Assembly (NCBI GenBank): GCA_030248135.1
Contig: JASANC010000935.1
Location: forward strand, 1 to 64,000
Reading direction: 5' to 3'
Length of the DNA stretch: 64,000 nucleotides
From: Theristus sp. LFF4_11
Taxonomy: Eukaryota > Nematoda > Chromadorea > Monhysterida > Xyalidae
Shown piece by piece: positions 24,966 through 36,590 of the stretch. Below the pieces are notes generated by a model. It was given only the letters and a program-made list of their open reading frames with translations, did no database searches and was not told the origin of the DNA. Position numbers and translations under genes: made by a program. Every line of letters begins with the position of its first letter. Position 1 is the first letter of the stretch.

Positions 24966-26689
24966 AAGAAAAATAGGTTGTACACTGGTGTGCCAGGTAT
25001 GCTGGTGTTTTGGTCTGCTGGACGATCGCCGCACTGTGTGTTCACAGTTGTTCTAGTCAATTTTCTGGGTACATCAATCAATTCGTTATATTCTCCGTCC
25101 AATGAACATGTGAATAGTGGTTTTGGGTCAGTCAATCAAAGGGTCCGTGACGTGATGCTCGCTTTTGTCTTTGCGCTTGCGTGCAATCAAAAGTTGATTC
25201 AATTGGCATTTCAATCTATGAAAATTTCTGATCATTCTGTCAAATTATTGTAACTTTTATAAAACGAAGTGACTATTACATGTACAATGTATTTGCGATT
25301 CAATAGTGGTTCTGGCATTTTGTCAGTTTGTTTATGGCATTCTGAATTTGTTGTTGTTATCGATGTTTACTAAAATGCTTGTGCAGCTGCTTCGTTTCCT
25401 TTTTGTGTTGCTGCTGTTGCAGAGGGTCGAGCGTTCGTGACATATCAGCAACGGACTGCTTTTGCAAAATCACCTTTTCAGTTTTTTGCTTGGTGTTCAG
25501 TACCGTGTGTTCGTTCAAACCTGTCACTTTTTTCGCAGAACACAAACCATGCGATGAACTTTGAATAACTGTGAGAAGAAAGAATTGTTTTGGATTTGGT
25601 TGCACTCAAAATCCCACTTTTGTGGCTAAAAATGTTTTTTGCAACTCCAATCCCATAATTTTTTTCACGTTCTCTGTGTTCTGCGAAAAAGTGACAGGTT
25701 AAAAAGAACACATTGTACTGTAATTGCGCGTCGATCTCATACGGAACCAAACATTCTGCCGACCACAACGCTTTACATTTGACATTTTTTGCAACGTCTC
25801 ATCTCCCCCTCAACGGCATTTTGTTTGTTTTTTGCATCATCTACAATTAAAAGGATTGACTGTCACAGAGGTTGGGGTTGGTTGGACGAAAAATGTCAAG
25901 CTTCTATGTTTCAACTTCTTTTACACCAAAATATTAAAAACATTATTTTTTTTTAGTTTTTGCATCTATCTTTCATTTGGTCAGCTCGGCACCGTTGTTG
26001 TGTGTTTTTTATTTGTTTTTTGCTTTTGGTTTGTTGTGAATCACGATCATCGTGAATTTGGGATATTGATCTTGCGAAATCTTAAAATATAATGTAGTTC
26101 GACCCAATAATGATTTATTGTAAGCTTGCATCTAACTTTTCTAAATTCCTGTTTTTAAACGGTCGACAGTGAAAAGCATTGTAAAACGAGATTTTTATTT
26201 CAGCTGCAACTGTGGTTATACACCAATGTGATACAAGTAAAACGAATTCCAGTGGTACCATTGGGTGCACATGATTCGCACACAACGCTCAGAGCATTTG
26301 CCAGAGCACACAAACTTTCGGCACAGAGCATTTGCCTCACTGTCACTGACTTCAAAATATAAAAAAGTTCGTGATAACCAGTATACAATTTCAATGACCA
26401 TTTGAACGAATCAATCAAAGCACAACTCATTTACTCGTGTTTTACATTCTGTTTTCGCGATGAGACAAATCATTTTCGCGAAACCGGGCACGAAATACGG
26501 CCGCTGACCGGGTGGACAGCCCTGCCTTGCGTCGACCACGCTGAAGTCGTTCTCACGATTGTTCAGTTCTGCTGAATGGAAATTTTAATGAAGCGGTAAT
26601 TCACGCGTTTGATGGTGAACTGCGTTTTCTTCAAACGGCTTCTCAGTCTAAAATGCAAGATGAGATCGAAACGACAATATGAAACAAAG
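24966..26689. other. Gene-free interval
   Basis: AT-rich with T-tract stretches around 25900-26060. No frame shows coding-like codon use and no repeat shared with the rest of the window was noticed. Confidence 0.45.
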
Positions 26690-26913
26690 AGCAAGGTCCG
26701 TAAGTAGTGATACCAACTTTGAAGGGCTGTATAGCTCACCAACCGTTTGATTATCCAATTCTTTGTTCAAAATAAGCTGTGTACGATTTTTGGTGAAAAA
26801 ATAATGGAAATCTAGCCGAACTTTCAAAAATAATTGGTTGAAATTTTGAAATTTAAATTGGTTGGTGAGTTATAACGCTTGAAAGTTGGTGTCACTACTT
26901 ATGGACCACCGTG
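26690..26913. mobile_element. Inverted-repeat MITE (GGTCCRTAAGTAGTG family)
   Basis: The left arm GGTCCGTAAGTAGTG with the following ACCAACTTTGAA is mirrored by GTTGGTGTCACTACTTATGGACC at the right end. An inner pair, CTCACCAACC and GGTTGGTGAG, extends the arms to about 60 bp. Total length is about 224 bp, with no coding content. Confidence 0.65.
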
Positions 26914-26932
26914 TTTTTCGATTTTTGTGTGA

Positions 26933-27112
26933 TCACTTATCGTCTCGGCGATTAGTGTTGCTTAAACATACAACTGCAGTAACACCAGTTTCGTAGCAAG
27001 CAATACCGATTGTCGCACCATTTGCTGCTTCATCTGGTGTCCTTGGTCGTGCGTCCGTCAGTGCCACCAGCGTGCACAGCCACAGATAGACCGCAATTGT
27101 GGCACGTCTCAT
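26933..27112 (-). CDS. Possible small secreted protein (59 residues)
   Basis: From the first true ATG (27110-27112) the frame gives MRRATIAVYLWLCTLVALTDA, a good signal peptide: basic start, hydrophobic core and small residues before the likely cleavage site. About 38 mature residues with two cysteines follow. Codons in the signal region prefer G or C at the third position, which is unusual for this AT-rich interval. It could be a complete short peptide or the first exon of a larger secreted protein. No homologue is recognised and no downstream exon could be assigned. Confidence 0.35.
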   Translation of the reverse strand: MRRATIAVYLWLCTLVALTDARPRTPDEAANGATIGIACYETGVTAVVCLSNTNRRDDK

Positions 27113-27638
27113 GGGTCGTTTTCGGGCTGCTCGTCGCAGCAATGCACCCCGACTTTTTTAAGTTGTATTGAAAAACTGCTAAACAACTGAGTTTATTCTG
27201 CAATTCTTCGTGCAACTTTTGGACGATTGTCACACAAATAAAATTGTAACGTCAACACAATACCGTACTTCACGGGACCTGGTTTAGTGGTTTGTTATGT
27301 TGCAGCGCAGTGTCAGTTATTCCAGCCCACACGCTTTTGCAGAAATCCACTTTCGTCAAGCTGTTGCCCCGATAAAAAATTCCTCCCATCCACAATGGGT
27401 GTCACATTTGATGACCACAAACCAGAGTGAATGTCATGAAATGTGATTGGAAAATTTTATTTTCATGCATTTTTACTGATATGTGTTTGAAAGTAAAATC
27501 TAAAAGGTTCCAACAATTCTAAAAGCAACAAAAGATTCTTCTTCGATTATTACTCCACAGTGTGAAGAAATATAAAATGAAGATGTGTTTTGAATGAGAA
27601 CAATGCATGCATTTCTAATAGAGTGATGCCATGAAGTA

Positions 27639-28732
27639 CAGGGTGAACCAAAAAAAGGTTCCAATTCTAAAATGCTCTCACTGGCGTGTGCTGAGGTGTT
27701 TAGAGCTGAAAATTGGAACACTATTAGAAAACAGTTGGAGGTTTTTCTGACTTTTTTTTTCACGGTATGTTGCCCCTATCACTCACTACAGCAGAATATC
27801 TGAAAAACATGAAAAATCGACAAATGTGGTGAAATGCAGAGGGTTAATTTAGCTGTAACAAAGACTAAATGATGAACGTTGGTGACAACCTGAGTGTTCA
27901 CAACTCAAAAAAAGATGAAAAAAACAATATGCACACACAGTAGCTTGGAAATGCCGAATGCTGAATTGCATTTAAACAGTCATTGATCAACCTGATGTTT
28001 CACTTCGAGTCTGAGCGTGCGTGAGCGGTTCTGCCCAGAACAGATGCGAATTTATCTTTCCAGGTGCAAACTGTTTTTCTTTTTTTAATTCACACAATTT
28101 GCCACTCTGATACAATATTTTTCACCATAGCTGACTGGTTATTTTCTGCAGTGAAAGATGCAATTCCATTTTCAGTCGTTGCTGCCATCATGGTTAAGTG
28201 GACGGCAGAGAAGCGAGTCTGGTGTGCCAATTGGTCGAAACATGCGAATAACTTTTCCATAGTGGTTCGGCAATTTGTACAAAATTCAATTTTGCCCCGC
28301 ATGGCGATACATTAGTTCGGAAGTCCGTTTATGAGCAATGATAAACAGTGAGATTATGAAAGAACGTTGTTTTTCGTCAAAAATCGCTATTTTTTGAAAA
28401 TTGCACTGTAAAAAATGAACAGAAACGAGTAAACCAAGCAAAATTTGATCACAAAAAATTCTCAAAGTGTTCTAACAGTGTTCCAAGTTTTAAGCCATGA
28501 GGTTCTTGTTTCAGCTAAATCAACCCTCTTTATTTCACCACATTTGTCGAGTTCTGCTGTAGTGTTTTTCAGATATTCTGCTGTAGTGAGTGATAGGGGC
28601 AACATACCGTAAAAAAATAGTCAGAAAAACCTCCAACTGTTTTCTAATAGTGTTCCAATTTCAGCTCTAAACACCTCAGCACACGCCAGTGAGAGCATTT
28701 TAGAATTGGAACCTTTTTTTTGGTTCACCCTG
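27639..28732. mobile_element. 1.09 kb deletion relative of the SRRT-intron TIR element
   Basis: The inverted termini CAGGGTGAACCAAAAAAAGG correspond to those of the element at 9816-13161 and are flanked by TA on both sides. The interior from about 27850 to 28520 is the reverse complement of about 12265-12955 of the large element, with scattered substitutions. The SGNH-like ORF and the remaining 2 kb are absent. Near 28545-28580 a CTGCTGTAGTG word is locally duplicated. Confidence 0.82.
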
Positions 28733-29009
28733 TAGAACCGTAGGTCCAGATGGATCGCCAAAGTAAATGCATGCGATGCCAGATGGAAGACCTGAACAAT
28801 AGGCGTTACATTGGAAACAAAACTGCAGCGTCTAGTCATCAAAATAGCAAACACTAAGTAAAATACGGAGCACAAGTGACAAGTAGGCGTCTAGGCGAAT
28901 TTACTTCAAACTAATACCATCCACTAGAGCCACCATCAGCAGTTTTTTTCGATTTATTTCTAATATCAATTTGTAATCGTCAACTTCACAAAAGCAACAA
29001 CAACGAAGC

Positions 29010-31092
29010 ATGTCCTTTACCAGCAATCAAGACATTTCGTACTCACCGTCAGTTTGCCAGACAGCAACATGCAAAGGCTGCACACCCCAGCACCAGCAGC
29101 AGGCCCAATTGTGCATCCATGAGCGGTTTTATCGAAGTCTGAACGCCCCAAGCCCTTACTTGGACATTGCCTATTTGACGCGACCACGGCGAGCACAGCA
29201 ACACAGCTCAAGCGCAACCAACACTAGAAACACTGAAAAACGTGCCATTGGGAACCCGCTGGAAAATTGTGCAAATACAACCACACGGCCAACAACAGGC
29301 AGCAGAAAACGTCGGAAGGTCGGTTTGAAACCAGCCGAATGGGCAAAGCTGGCCAGCAGCTACAGCAAGATGACCGCAAATCGTCAAATGCTGTTGCCCG
29401 CCATTGGTTCGTTTCGTCTCGCCATCGAGAAATACTCCGAAATTCGTCGCATCTTTGAACTCGGCAGCACACAGCGGCAGCATCGTAGACTGCAGGTTGG
29501 TTGGCTGACATTGAGCCAACGGGGCCTGGACCGCTGACACAAAATGACAACTGTTTCACAAAAATAGAAAAGAACAACTACAGTGGCGGCCAAAAGTGTT
29601 GGAACGCTGCGCGCGTGTATGCGTGTGTGCTGTGTATTGCGCGTGCGTTGCATCAGCCGTACAAACGCTATAAAAGAATCTCATGTTATTTTTTTTGTTT
29701 TTTAGACCACTGAGTGTATCTAGTACACTATTCGCAGGTTTTTTTTCACAGAAGCATACATTTATTTGACAAATACCGAATATTACAACACGCCTCCATT
29801 GCATATGACTGGCAGTAAAACGGATTCAAAATCATTGGCAAGAAAACTATTCTACAAAGTATTAGCGTTTGTTTGTGTTTGAATTATCTGACAGACGTGT
29901 ATTGCGTTCATGTTTCGAGTTCCAGTCGGGTTGTATTGTTTATTCCGCTATATTTTCTTGCCGACTCATTTTGAAACAGTTTTACTGCCAAATGGAGGTG
30001 TGTTGTAATATTCGATATTTGTCAAATAAATGTATGCTTCAGCAAAAAAAATCTGCGGATAGTGTATTAGATACACTCAGTTATCACAAAAACAAAAAAA
30101 AATTAGCATGGGATTCTTATAATAGCGTTTGCAAGGCTGATGATACACACGCGCAACACACGCGCACACATGCGCGCAGCGTTCCAACACTTATGGCCGC
30201 CACTGTAAAGTATAGTCTATCTGGCAGATTACATACAACTATTGTATGTAGCTGATCGGTTGATGCATGCATTCTGTGCCGGCTGATGCTTGCAATCTGT
30301 GCACGCATTGCTGTAGAAACGGAGTTTGTCTGCACAGAGTGCATGCATCAATGCACGTGTGTGCAACCAAGCAATCAGCTAGTTGTATACATTATCCAGA
30401 TGAACTGTAGAATGCAACAGTGCAATTTTAACCCATGAGAACAACTATCAAAAATGGCAAATTTTTTTTGATGCCACAAGTCGTTGTGGCCAAAAAACAC
30501 AGTTTGAACAGCAACGAATTTGCAGAGCCACGCGGAATGCGTGAACTCGGTGGTTGCATCGTTGATCGAGACACGCGATCGTGACCCGCAGATGGCCTTT
30601 GCGATTGTTGATTTGGGCAGATGCCATGCGATGACCGATCGACCATTTGGTAGGAAATGTCGCAAATCTGTTGCTGTTGGAACGTCTGCGATCACAGCAT
30701 CAAATGATGTGTGGAACGTTCGAGGGAAGACGGGCCTCGATGGTTAAGCAGTTAAAGGCGTTGGTCCGGAACATTGTACCAGAGTACATTGTAGAGTTCG
30801 AATCTCACTCCAAATAAAGATGCGACGATTCCTGCGTTAGTTTCCAAATTATAGCTTTCTTACCTGAAAAAACGCAGCGAGCTCGCCATTCGACAATCCA
30901 ACGACGGAGGTCAGCCATTTTGCGGTGTGGGCGGACTGCTGGGTTGAATGGCTGATGTCGAATGGCGATGCGAAGACGCGACGCAGTTACGAAGCTTGGG
31001 TGAAACTCGGCCAGTTCATTGTTGCCTGCATGCACGAGGGATTCGTTGATGCTGCCAACTACACTCGACCTGATTGGACGTTGGTCGTCTGA
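29010..31092 (+). CDS. Globin-like protein, three exons
   Basis: Exons 29010-29495, 30526-30649 and 30878-31092 join in phase (0, then 1) to 274 residues. The first 100 residues are polar and low-complexity, ending in a basic SRKRRK stretch. The rest has the spacing of an invertebrate globin: helix A around EWAKLASSYSKM, helices B-C ending SEIRRIFELG, helix E beginning SHAECVNSVV, helix F with IVDLGRCHA (candidate proximal haem histidine), helix G HFAVWADCWVEWL, and helix H YEAWVKLGQFIVACMHEGF. Long N-terminal extensions are common in nematode-type globins. Expected role: haem protein for oxygen or redox sensing in the cytoplasm or at a membrane. Intron 1 contains two MITEs. The exon model is mine; the family call rests on pattern, not alignment. 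Confidence 0.68.
29581..30205. mobile_element. Tc1-type MITE in intron 1 of the globin-like gene
   Basis: Near-perfect ends CAGTGGCGGCCAAAAGTGTT and the inverse, flanked by TA at 29579-29580 and 30206-30207. The inverted arms are about 240 bp and include GCGCGCAGCGTTCC and a GTATGCTTCTG stretch. No transposase is present. The terminal sequence is typical of Tc1-like elements. Confidence 0.82.
30232..30395. mobile_element. Small palindromic MITE (GTAGCTGATYGGTTG family)
   Basis: The left end TGTAGCTGATCGGTTGATGC and the right end GCAATCAGCTAGTTGTATAC are inverse relatives around a GCATGCA-rich centre. Related ends occur at 42230-42372 and, in part, near 49650 and 63085. It is in intron 1 of the globin-like gene. 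Confidence 0.5.
30727..30818 (+). repeat. tRNA-like sequence (degenerate, Leu/Ser type)
   Basis: The segment has an A-box-like GATGGTTAAGCAGTTAAAGG and a B-box-like GAGTTCGAATCTC, as in a tRNA with a long variable arm. The acceptor stem does not pair and no convincing anticodon arm folds. I read it as a tRNA pseudogene or SINE head in intron 2 of the globin-like gene, not a functional tRNA. Confidence 0.4.
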
Positions 31093-31237
31093 CAATCAGT
31101 CAGCAGCACAAAATATACAGCGTCACGTATTTGTTTGAAAGTGATCTCGATATAATTAGATGACGTTAGATAAATCAGCTGAAGATTGTTGACGAAGTGA
31201 ACTGTGTTTAATGTGACTTGATTTATTGACTTTAAAA

Positions 31238-31432
31238 CCCTCGTGGCCTGGTGGTAGTGCGTTAGACTACAGTCTGTGCACTCGGGGGATCGAGCCCCGC
31301 CGAGGGGTGTATAGGCACTTAATGACAGAGAAAACTCGATGGGCGCCCTACTCAATGGCGTTCTGTACGCTTCTCTGGGTTAGCCCTGGCTAAAAACATC
31401 GCCTAAAAATTCCAACAACAACAACAACAAAA
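31238..31432 (+). mobile_element. tRNA-derived SINE (copy 2)
   Basis: It starts CCCTCGTGGCCTGGTGGTAG and has the same body as the copy at 18494-18680. The 3' tail is a run of CAA repeats (AACAACAACAACAAC). The A and B boxes are better preserved than in copy 1. Confidence 0.82.
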
Positions 31433-31814
31433 ACCGTTATTTATTGTAAATTTACTGTGAATTTATATATTTTATAAGTTAAATAAAGTCAAATAACCGA
31501 AACATTTGACCTGGATTTTGGACCCCCATTTCTTTTCGCTCACAGCAAGTTCTTGATATGCAAGAAACTGCTTTGGAAGCATTGACGAAATTCAATTTTG
31601 CCAAGCTGGTAAACAATTTTAGAAAATGGGCCATGTGGTTTTGGCCACCAATCCTCCCCCTATCGTCTAAGTTGAACGCCTTCGTAGACCCCATACAAAC
31701 ACATGCCGAGCCGAATCACAAAAAATCCAAAGAACTGATTAAAAACGGCATTTTAAAAATTTAACCCATAAAACAACGCTTTTAAAATTCAATTTTAAGT
31801 AATATTCTTCATTT

Positions 31815-32015
31815 TAGTCCCGCATCTCTATGCGCGCATAACATGGGTAAGCAGTCTCATGCACGACGCGGGAATTCAAAATTGGCAAAGAGATCCGAGT
31901 CCCCAAATAAGGCCGGGTAAGTTGGGTTATTCTGAATTACCACATACAGATTGAATGAAACTACGGTAGTTTCCTTTTACGTCCACTACTACCGCATTGA
32001 CTCGCAGGTCTTAAA
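31815..32015. mobile_element. MITE of the GACTCAATGCG family (copy 1)
   Basis: It shares GGAATTCAAAATTGGCAAA, GATCCGAGTCCC and terminal CGCATTGACTCGCAG words with 39969-40160, and weaker similarity with 61290-61420. The ends are inverse relatives. Confidence 0.55.
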
Positions 32016-32068
32016 GAAAAGATCGTATGCAAAAATTATGCTAACTAAAAGGCTTAAATAAAATAAAA

Positions 32069-32380
32069 TGTTGCCGCGGTTCACGTTTTTTGGGCCACTG
32101 GCGGTTTCAATAAAAATGGCCAAAAAATCTTTGGTACGGTTTCGGTTTCGGTTTTATGGTCAGGCCACCGTGCGCCGTGCGGTTTCGGTTTCGGTTCAAA
32201 ATCCAAAAAATCTTCGGTACGGTTTTGTTTCGGATTCGGTGGTCAGGTCACGCCACGGCACGGTTTCGGTTTCGGTTCAAAATCAAAAAAAGTCTTCGGT
32301 ACGGTTTCGGTTCGCCAAAAATGCTCTCGGTACGGCGTGCGGTTCGGTAACCGTCACTTTCGGTTACCGCGGCAACTTAC
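32069..32380. repeat. CGGTTT hexamer-rich inverted-repeat element
   Basis: Bounded by GTTGCCGCGG on the left and CCGCGGCAAC on the right. The interior is dominated by GGTTTCGGTTTCGG words and by TCGGTACGG. It resembles the subterminal repeats of the element at 13883-14935. No 8-bp duplication was found at these bounds. Confidence 0.55.
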
Positions 32381-32629
32381 TATAGACTGGTTTATGAACA
32401 TTTGTCATAGTAAAACATCAAAGTAAAAGCTGTCTTAAAAGCACAGAAGCACAAACTTTAACCCGTTCCTTCGGAACGGATAGAAAAAGCTCTTAATTTT
32501 AATACTGATTCACTTAATTTAATGTTGATTCACTAAAATGGGGCAGCGTATTATTCATTCAAGACACTAAAATATTTTTGCTATAGTCGGGATCGGGATG
32601 GATAATTTGGGGCACTAGATTCGGGCTGG

Positions 32630-33626
32630 ATTGGATAGTTCTTGCTACAGTGCTGCACTAAAATGTTACCGAAGACGAGGGGGGTGGGGGGGGGGTACAC
32701 CCCCCAGAGCACCCGAGACCTCCGCGTGGGGGGGGGGTGGGGGGTCACGCGACACCCACCCCCCAAAACCTGACACTGGACCATCCACACCCCCCCCTCG
32801 AAATTTGCTGGACACCCCACCCACCCCCCTGGCCTACATGTTTAAAAGACTGGCGCTAGACATCTGCGTTAAACGAAATTTACCTAGAAACTAACCGTGT
32901 GTTTAACGCTTAAAATAAACTGCACTTCTCAGAATATTACCTAAACGTAATCCTAAGCAAAGCCTGAATCTAATCCTAATACTAAGTTCAGCCCTAAGCC
33001 TAAGCCAAGCCTTTTTAGAAGTGCGGTGCATGAGCAAATGGTGCACGTGACCACTCCAGGGAAGGGAATCCATTCCATAATCCTCATCCTGTTTAAACAT
33101 GTAACAATAGGCATGGACCTAAGTAACAGTGACACCCCCCAAAAATTTTCTCGGACCACCCAAAAATCATGAATTTTTGCTCAAAAATCATGACTTTTTG
33201 TCCTTAAAGTCCATAATATAAGCTAAATATATGGTAACTTGACATTCTTCATTGTAATTTCAAAGATTTTGCAGCAAAATTTAGCGTTTTTCCTTCAAAA
33301 TTTAAGCGAAAAAATCTCATGGGTGGGGTGGGGGGTGTGCACCCCCCAGAAATTTTTCTACAATAGTGCACCCCCCCCACGCCTGGGGGGTGTCACTGTA
33401 CCATGACTGACACCCCCCCACGGAAAAATTTTCGGCACCCCCCCCCCCACGTGACGACACCCCCCCCCCCCTCGAAAATTTGCTTTCGCCTTCGGTACTG
33501 TTTGCAACACTTTTTTTTCAAAGATTCACTAAAAACGAACGACAGCGGTGAAGTTTTTTTGAAGGCCCAAAAAAACTTTTTTTAATTCGAAATAATAAAC
33601 TAAAATTTGGTTATTTTAGTCTTTTT
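32630..33626. repeat. G/C-run repeat block with several truncated elements
   Basis: Mosaic of poly-G and poly-C tracts. Positions 33127-33398 form one unit with inverted ends CAGTGACACCCCCC and GGGGGGTGTCACTG (272 bp). Positions 32826-33115 are an inverted copy of the repeat at 46710-46986, including AATCCATTCCATAATCC and CCTAAGCCTAAGCC words. No coding sequence. Confidence 0.6.
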
Positions 33627-33630
33627 GACC

Positions 33631-35050
33631 GTGAAGCTTCATAAGTCACGGAATGGGAATGAGAGAATGTGAAATCCGAATCCAATAAGACAAAACTCAG
33701 CCCACTTGCAATAATTCACGCAGGCGTGTGTTCAATTGCGGCTCACTAATTGCGACCTGAAGAGTTGCAGCCCGCTCATTGCGGCCCGTTCGATTGCGGC
33801 CCGGAGAATTCGGGCTCGGACAATTCCGGCCTGGCGATGTTTTACGAGCAATAATAAACCACCTGTACCGTTTTTCGTGATCTTCGATGAATCCAAAATC
33901 AAACAAATCACGGCAAAACAGTTTTTTTCAAAAACTCACGTTTCCGTCCGAAGAGCCTTTATGTAAAAGGCTTGGCTTAGGAGACCTACAACAACTTTGC
34001 TTAGTTTTGGGGTTAGATTTGGCTAAAGTTTATTTTCTTTTTTTAATCATTTTAAAATCTGCGATTGCGTTCGTTGATTGTGGAATGCAAAAAAAATCAA
34101 TCCTCCCAAGTCCCAACTCCCAGCAGTTTATTGGTCGTTCTAGGGAAAATTCGCCGGGCCGGAATCGTCCGGACCGGAAATATTCGGGCGGGAATCGTCC
34201 GGGCCAGAAATATTTAGGCCGAAATCGAACGGGGCGCAACTCTTCGGGCCAGAGGCCGCAATGATACCAAGAAAAACGGGCAAAGAAGAAGAAACCAGTA
34301 AAGAGCGTGAAGTTAACTTTAATTAACGCCCTATATATATTTTGTGACTTATGTAGGCCAAAAGTTAACTTCACGCTCTTTACTGGTTTCTTCTTCTTTG
34401 CCCGTTTTTCTTGGTATCATTGCGGCCTCTGGCCCGAAGAGTTGCGCCCCGTTCGATTTCGGCCTAAATATTTCTGGCCCGGACGATTCCCGCCCGAATA
34501 TTTCCGGTCCGGACGATTCCGGCCCGGCGAATTTTCCCTAGAACGACCAATAAACTGCTGGGAGTTGGGACTTGGGAGGATTGATTTTTTTTGCATTCCA
34601 CAATCAACGAACGCAATCGCAGATTTTAAAATGATTAAAAAAAGAAAATAAACTTTAGCCAAATCTAACCCCAAAACTAAGCAAAGTTGTTGTAGGTCTC
34701 CTAAGCCAAGCCTTTTACATAAAGGCTCTTCGGACGGAAACGTGAGTTTTTGAAAAAAACTGTTTTGCCGTGATTTGTTTGATTTTGGATTCATCGAAGA
34801 TCACGAAAAACGGTACAGGTGGTTTATTATTGCTCGTAAAACATCGCCAGGCCGGAATTGTCCGAGCCCGAATTCTCCGGGCCGCAATCGAACGGGCCGC
34901 AATGAGCGGGCTGCAACTCTTCAGGTCGCAATTAGTGAGCCGCAATTGAACACACGCCTGCGTGAATTATTGCAAGTGGGCTGAGTTTTGTCTTATTGGA
35001 TTCGGATTTCACATTCTCTCATTCCCATTCCGTGACTTATGAAGCTTCAC
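33631..35050. repeat. Large palindrome: two 690-bp arms around a 40-bp spacer
   Basis: Left arm 33631-34320 and right arm 34361-35050 are reverse complements; coordinates sum to 68,681 along the whole arm and no mismatch was found where I compared them. The spacer 34321-34360 is AT-rich and not symmetrical. Each arm contains two blocks of 15-20-bp minisatellite units of the ATTCCGGCCCGGACG type (about 33735-33840 and 34135-34260), which face each other in inverse orientation, so smaller hairpins are possible within an arm. Open frames inside are mirror copies and not genes. It may be a foldback-type transposon, a recent inverted duplication, or an assembly artefact. No target duplication is obvious. 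Confidence 0.9.
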
Positions 35051-35071
35051 GTTTTTTTTGTCTGTTTTTAT

Positions 35072-35608
35072 CAGTAGCGAAAGTGCGGGGGGGTGGGGGG
35101 GGGTCCCCCCCCCCCGCAGCCGAAAATCCTGCCCGTGCACGGGCAGATACCCGTGTACCCCCTCCCCCCTTTACCTCGACACGGGTACTAGACTCCCCCC
35201 CTCACCCCCCTCCGCGAGAAAACACGGGATCGCACCCCCCCCCCCTCACGGTGGTCAATCTCATCTCAATTTTTTCCAAAAATACCGTAATTTTTGCATT
35301 TTTCTTGACGTTTGTGTCTGTCCCTGCATAGATTTTGTTGTTTCTGACCAAACAAGCAGCTTGTTTGCACAAAATATTCTGTATTTTACAAGAATTTCTG
35401 TGTTTTTCTAAGGCAAAAATTTGGTATTACCCGTGCGATCCCGTGCACCCCCCCCCCTTACGAATTTTTTCTGCCAGTGCCCCCCCCCCTCCGGAAAATT
35501 TGCTGCCCGTGCACCCCCCCCCTCACCGAGAAGGCACCTGACCCCCCCCCCCTCTAAAATTAGGCAAACACCCCCCCCCCCTCACCCGAGGTCCCGCTTT
35601 CGCTACTG
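35072..35608. mobile_element. hAT-like MITE, CAGTAGCG family, complete copy
   Basis: The 537-bp element begins CAGTAGCGAAAGTGCGGG and ends with the inverse CCCGCTTTCGCTACTG. The 8-bp duplication GTTTTTAT lies at 35064-35071 and 35609-35616. The body is poly-C rich and is the inverse of parts of 2809-4796 and 36600-39395. Confidence 0.85.
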
Positions 35609-35616
35609 GTTTTTAT

Positions 35617-36590
35617 TATGTGGAAAAAAAATTTGAACAATTTACCCTCCCCCAAATTTTGGCTTCTCTCGGATCGGACTCCCCCCCCCCCGCCCCCGCC
35701 CGGCCCAGTAGCGAAAGCGGGCGGAGTGCTACATTATGAAAGAAATGCACATGCATCTTCATCAAAAATCCATTCCACTGGCACGGGTGCAGCGGCTGCA
35801 CACGCACAGCATCTACCCACCTGTGGAGAAGTGTCGGGAACCCATCTGTAAAGCTTGTCGATGGGGAAAATAGATCAGAAAACAAATCAGGACGATGAAC
35901 CGATTTCATTCGCCGTTACATTACATATCAGTTTCTCCTTCAACTCACCAGATTTTTAATTGTATTAGCTGTGAGCTCTGACTGTCTGTTCCCTCTTCCT
36001 TAGTGCAAGCACGAAGTTTTGAACAACCGATCGAAATGTGCGCCCAGAAATTTTCCGTCGTGGCAGCCAGGTGCAACCACCAATCAGCGTGCAGATTCTT
36101 TTTCATTTGTTTTCCTGTTCCAACAATCAGCGTGCTAGATTCCCGTTTTCTTATTTATTTCCTCGGCTACCCAATCAGGTGCGATCAACCAACCAACCAT
36201 CCTTTATGTTTTCTGTTTCTGGTCGTCGTGGTCCAGTGCAACGTGCAACCAACAGCAATTCAATTCATTAATACAATTCAACAATCACCGTTTTTCTGGT
36301 TCAAACATTCAGGGTGGCCTTTTTCGCCATTGAGATCGCGGACAACGGTCGAAAGCCCACGAACGGCGCCGCTTTGTTTTCTGCTTCTTCACCACTTTTA
36401 TTGATCAAAGAAGTTGCAACATGGAATTACATTTTCTTCGCTTTGAACTAAATGAAAGAAAACTAGAAATGAATTGGCTGGCACACCTTTCTAAAACATC
36501 AATGTCTATCACTGAAGCGTGATTGCTTATAATTCACGCTCTGGTTTTCTTTCTGCTGTTTAGTACAAAATATTTCTTTCCCTATGTAGG
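35617..36590. other. Gene-free interval between repeats
   Basis: A further CAGTAGCGAAAGCGGG terminus lies at 35706. Between 35730 and 36580 the sequence is low in long runs and rich in CAACCAACC-like words, with no supported exon. It may be older unique sequence or an unrecognised repeat. Confidence 0.4.

Noticed and set aside
30727..30818. Functional tRNA gene
   Set aside because: A and B boxes are present but the acceptor and anticodon stems do not pair.
33697..34984. Several 60-125-codon open frames in the palindrome
   Set aside because: They occur as mirror pairs in both arms, have repeat-derived GRN/RPG composition, and no splice or domain support.
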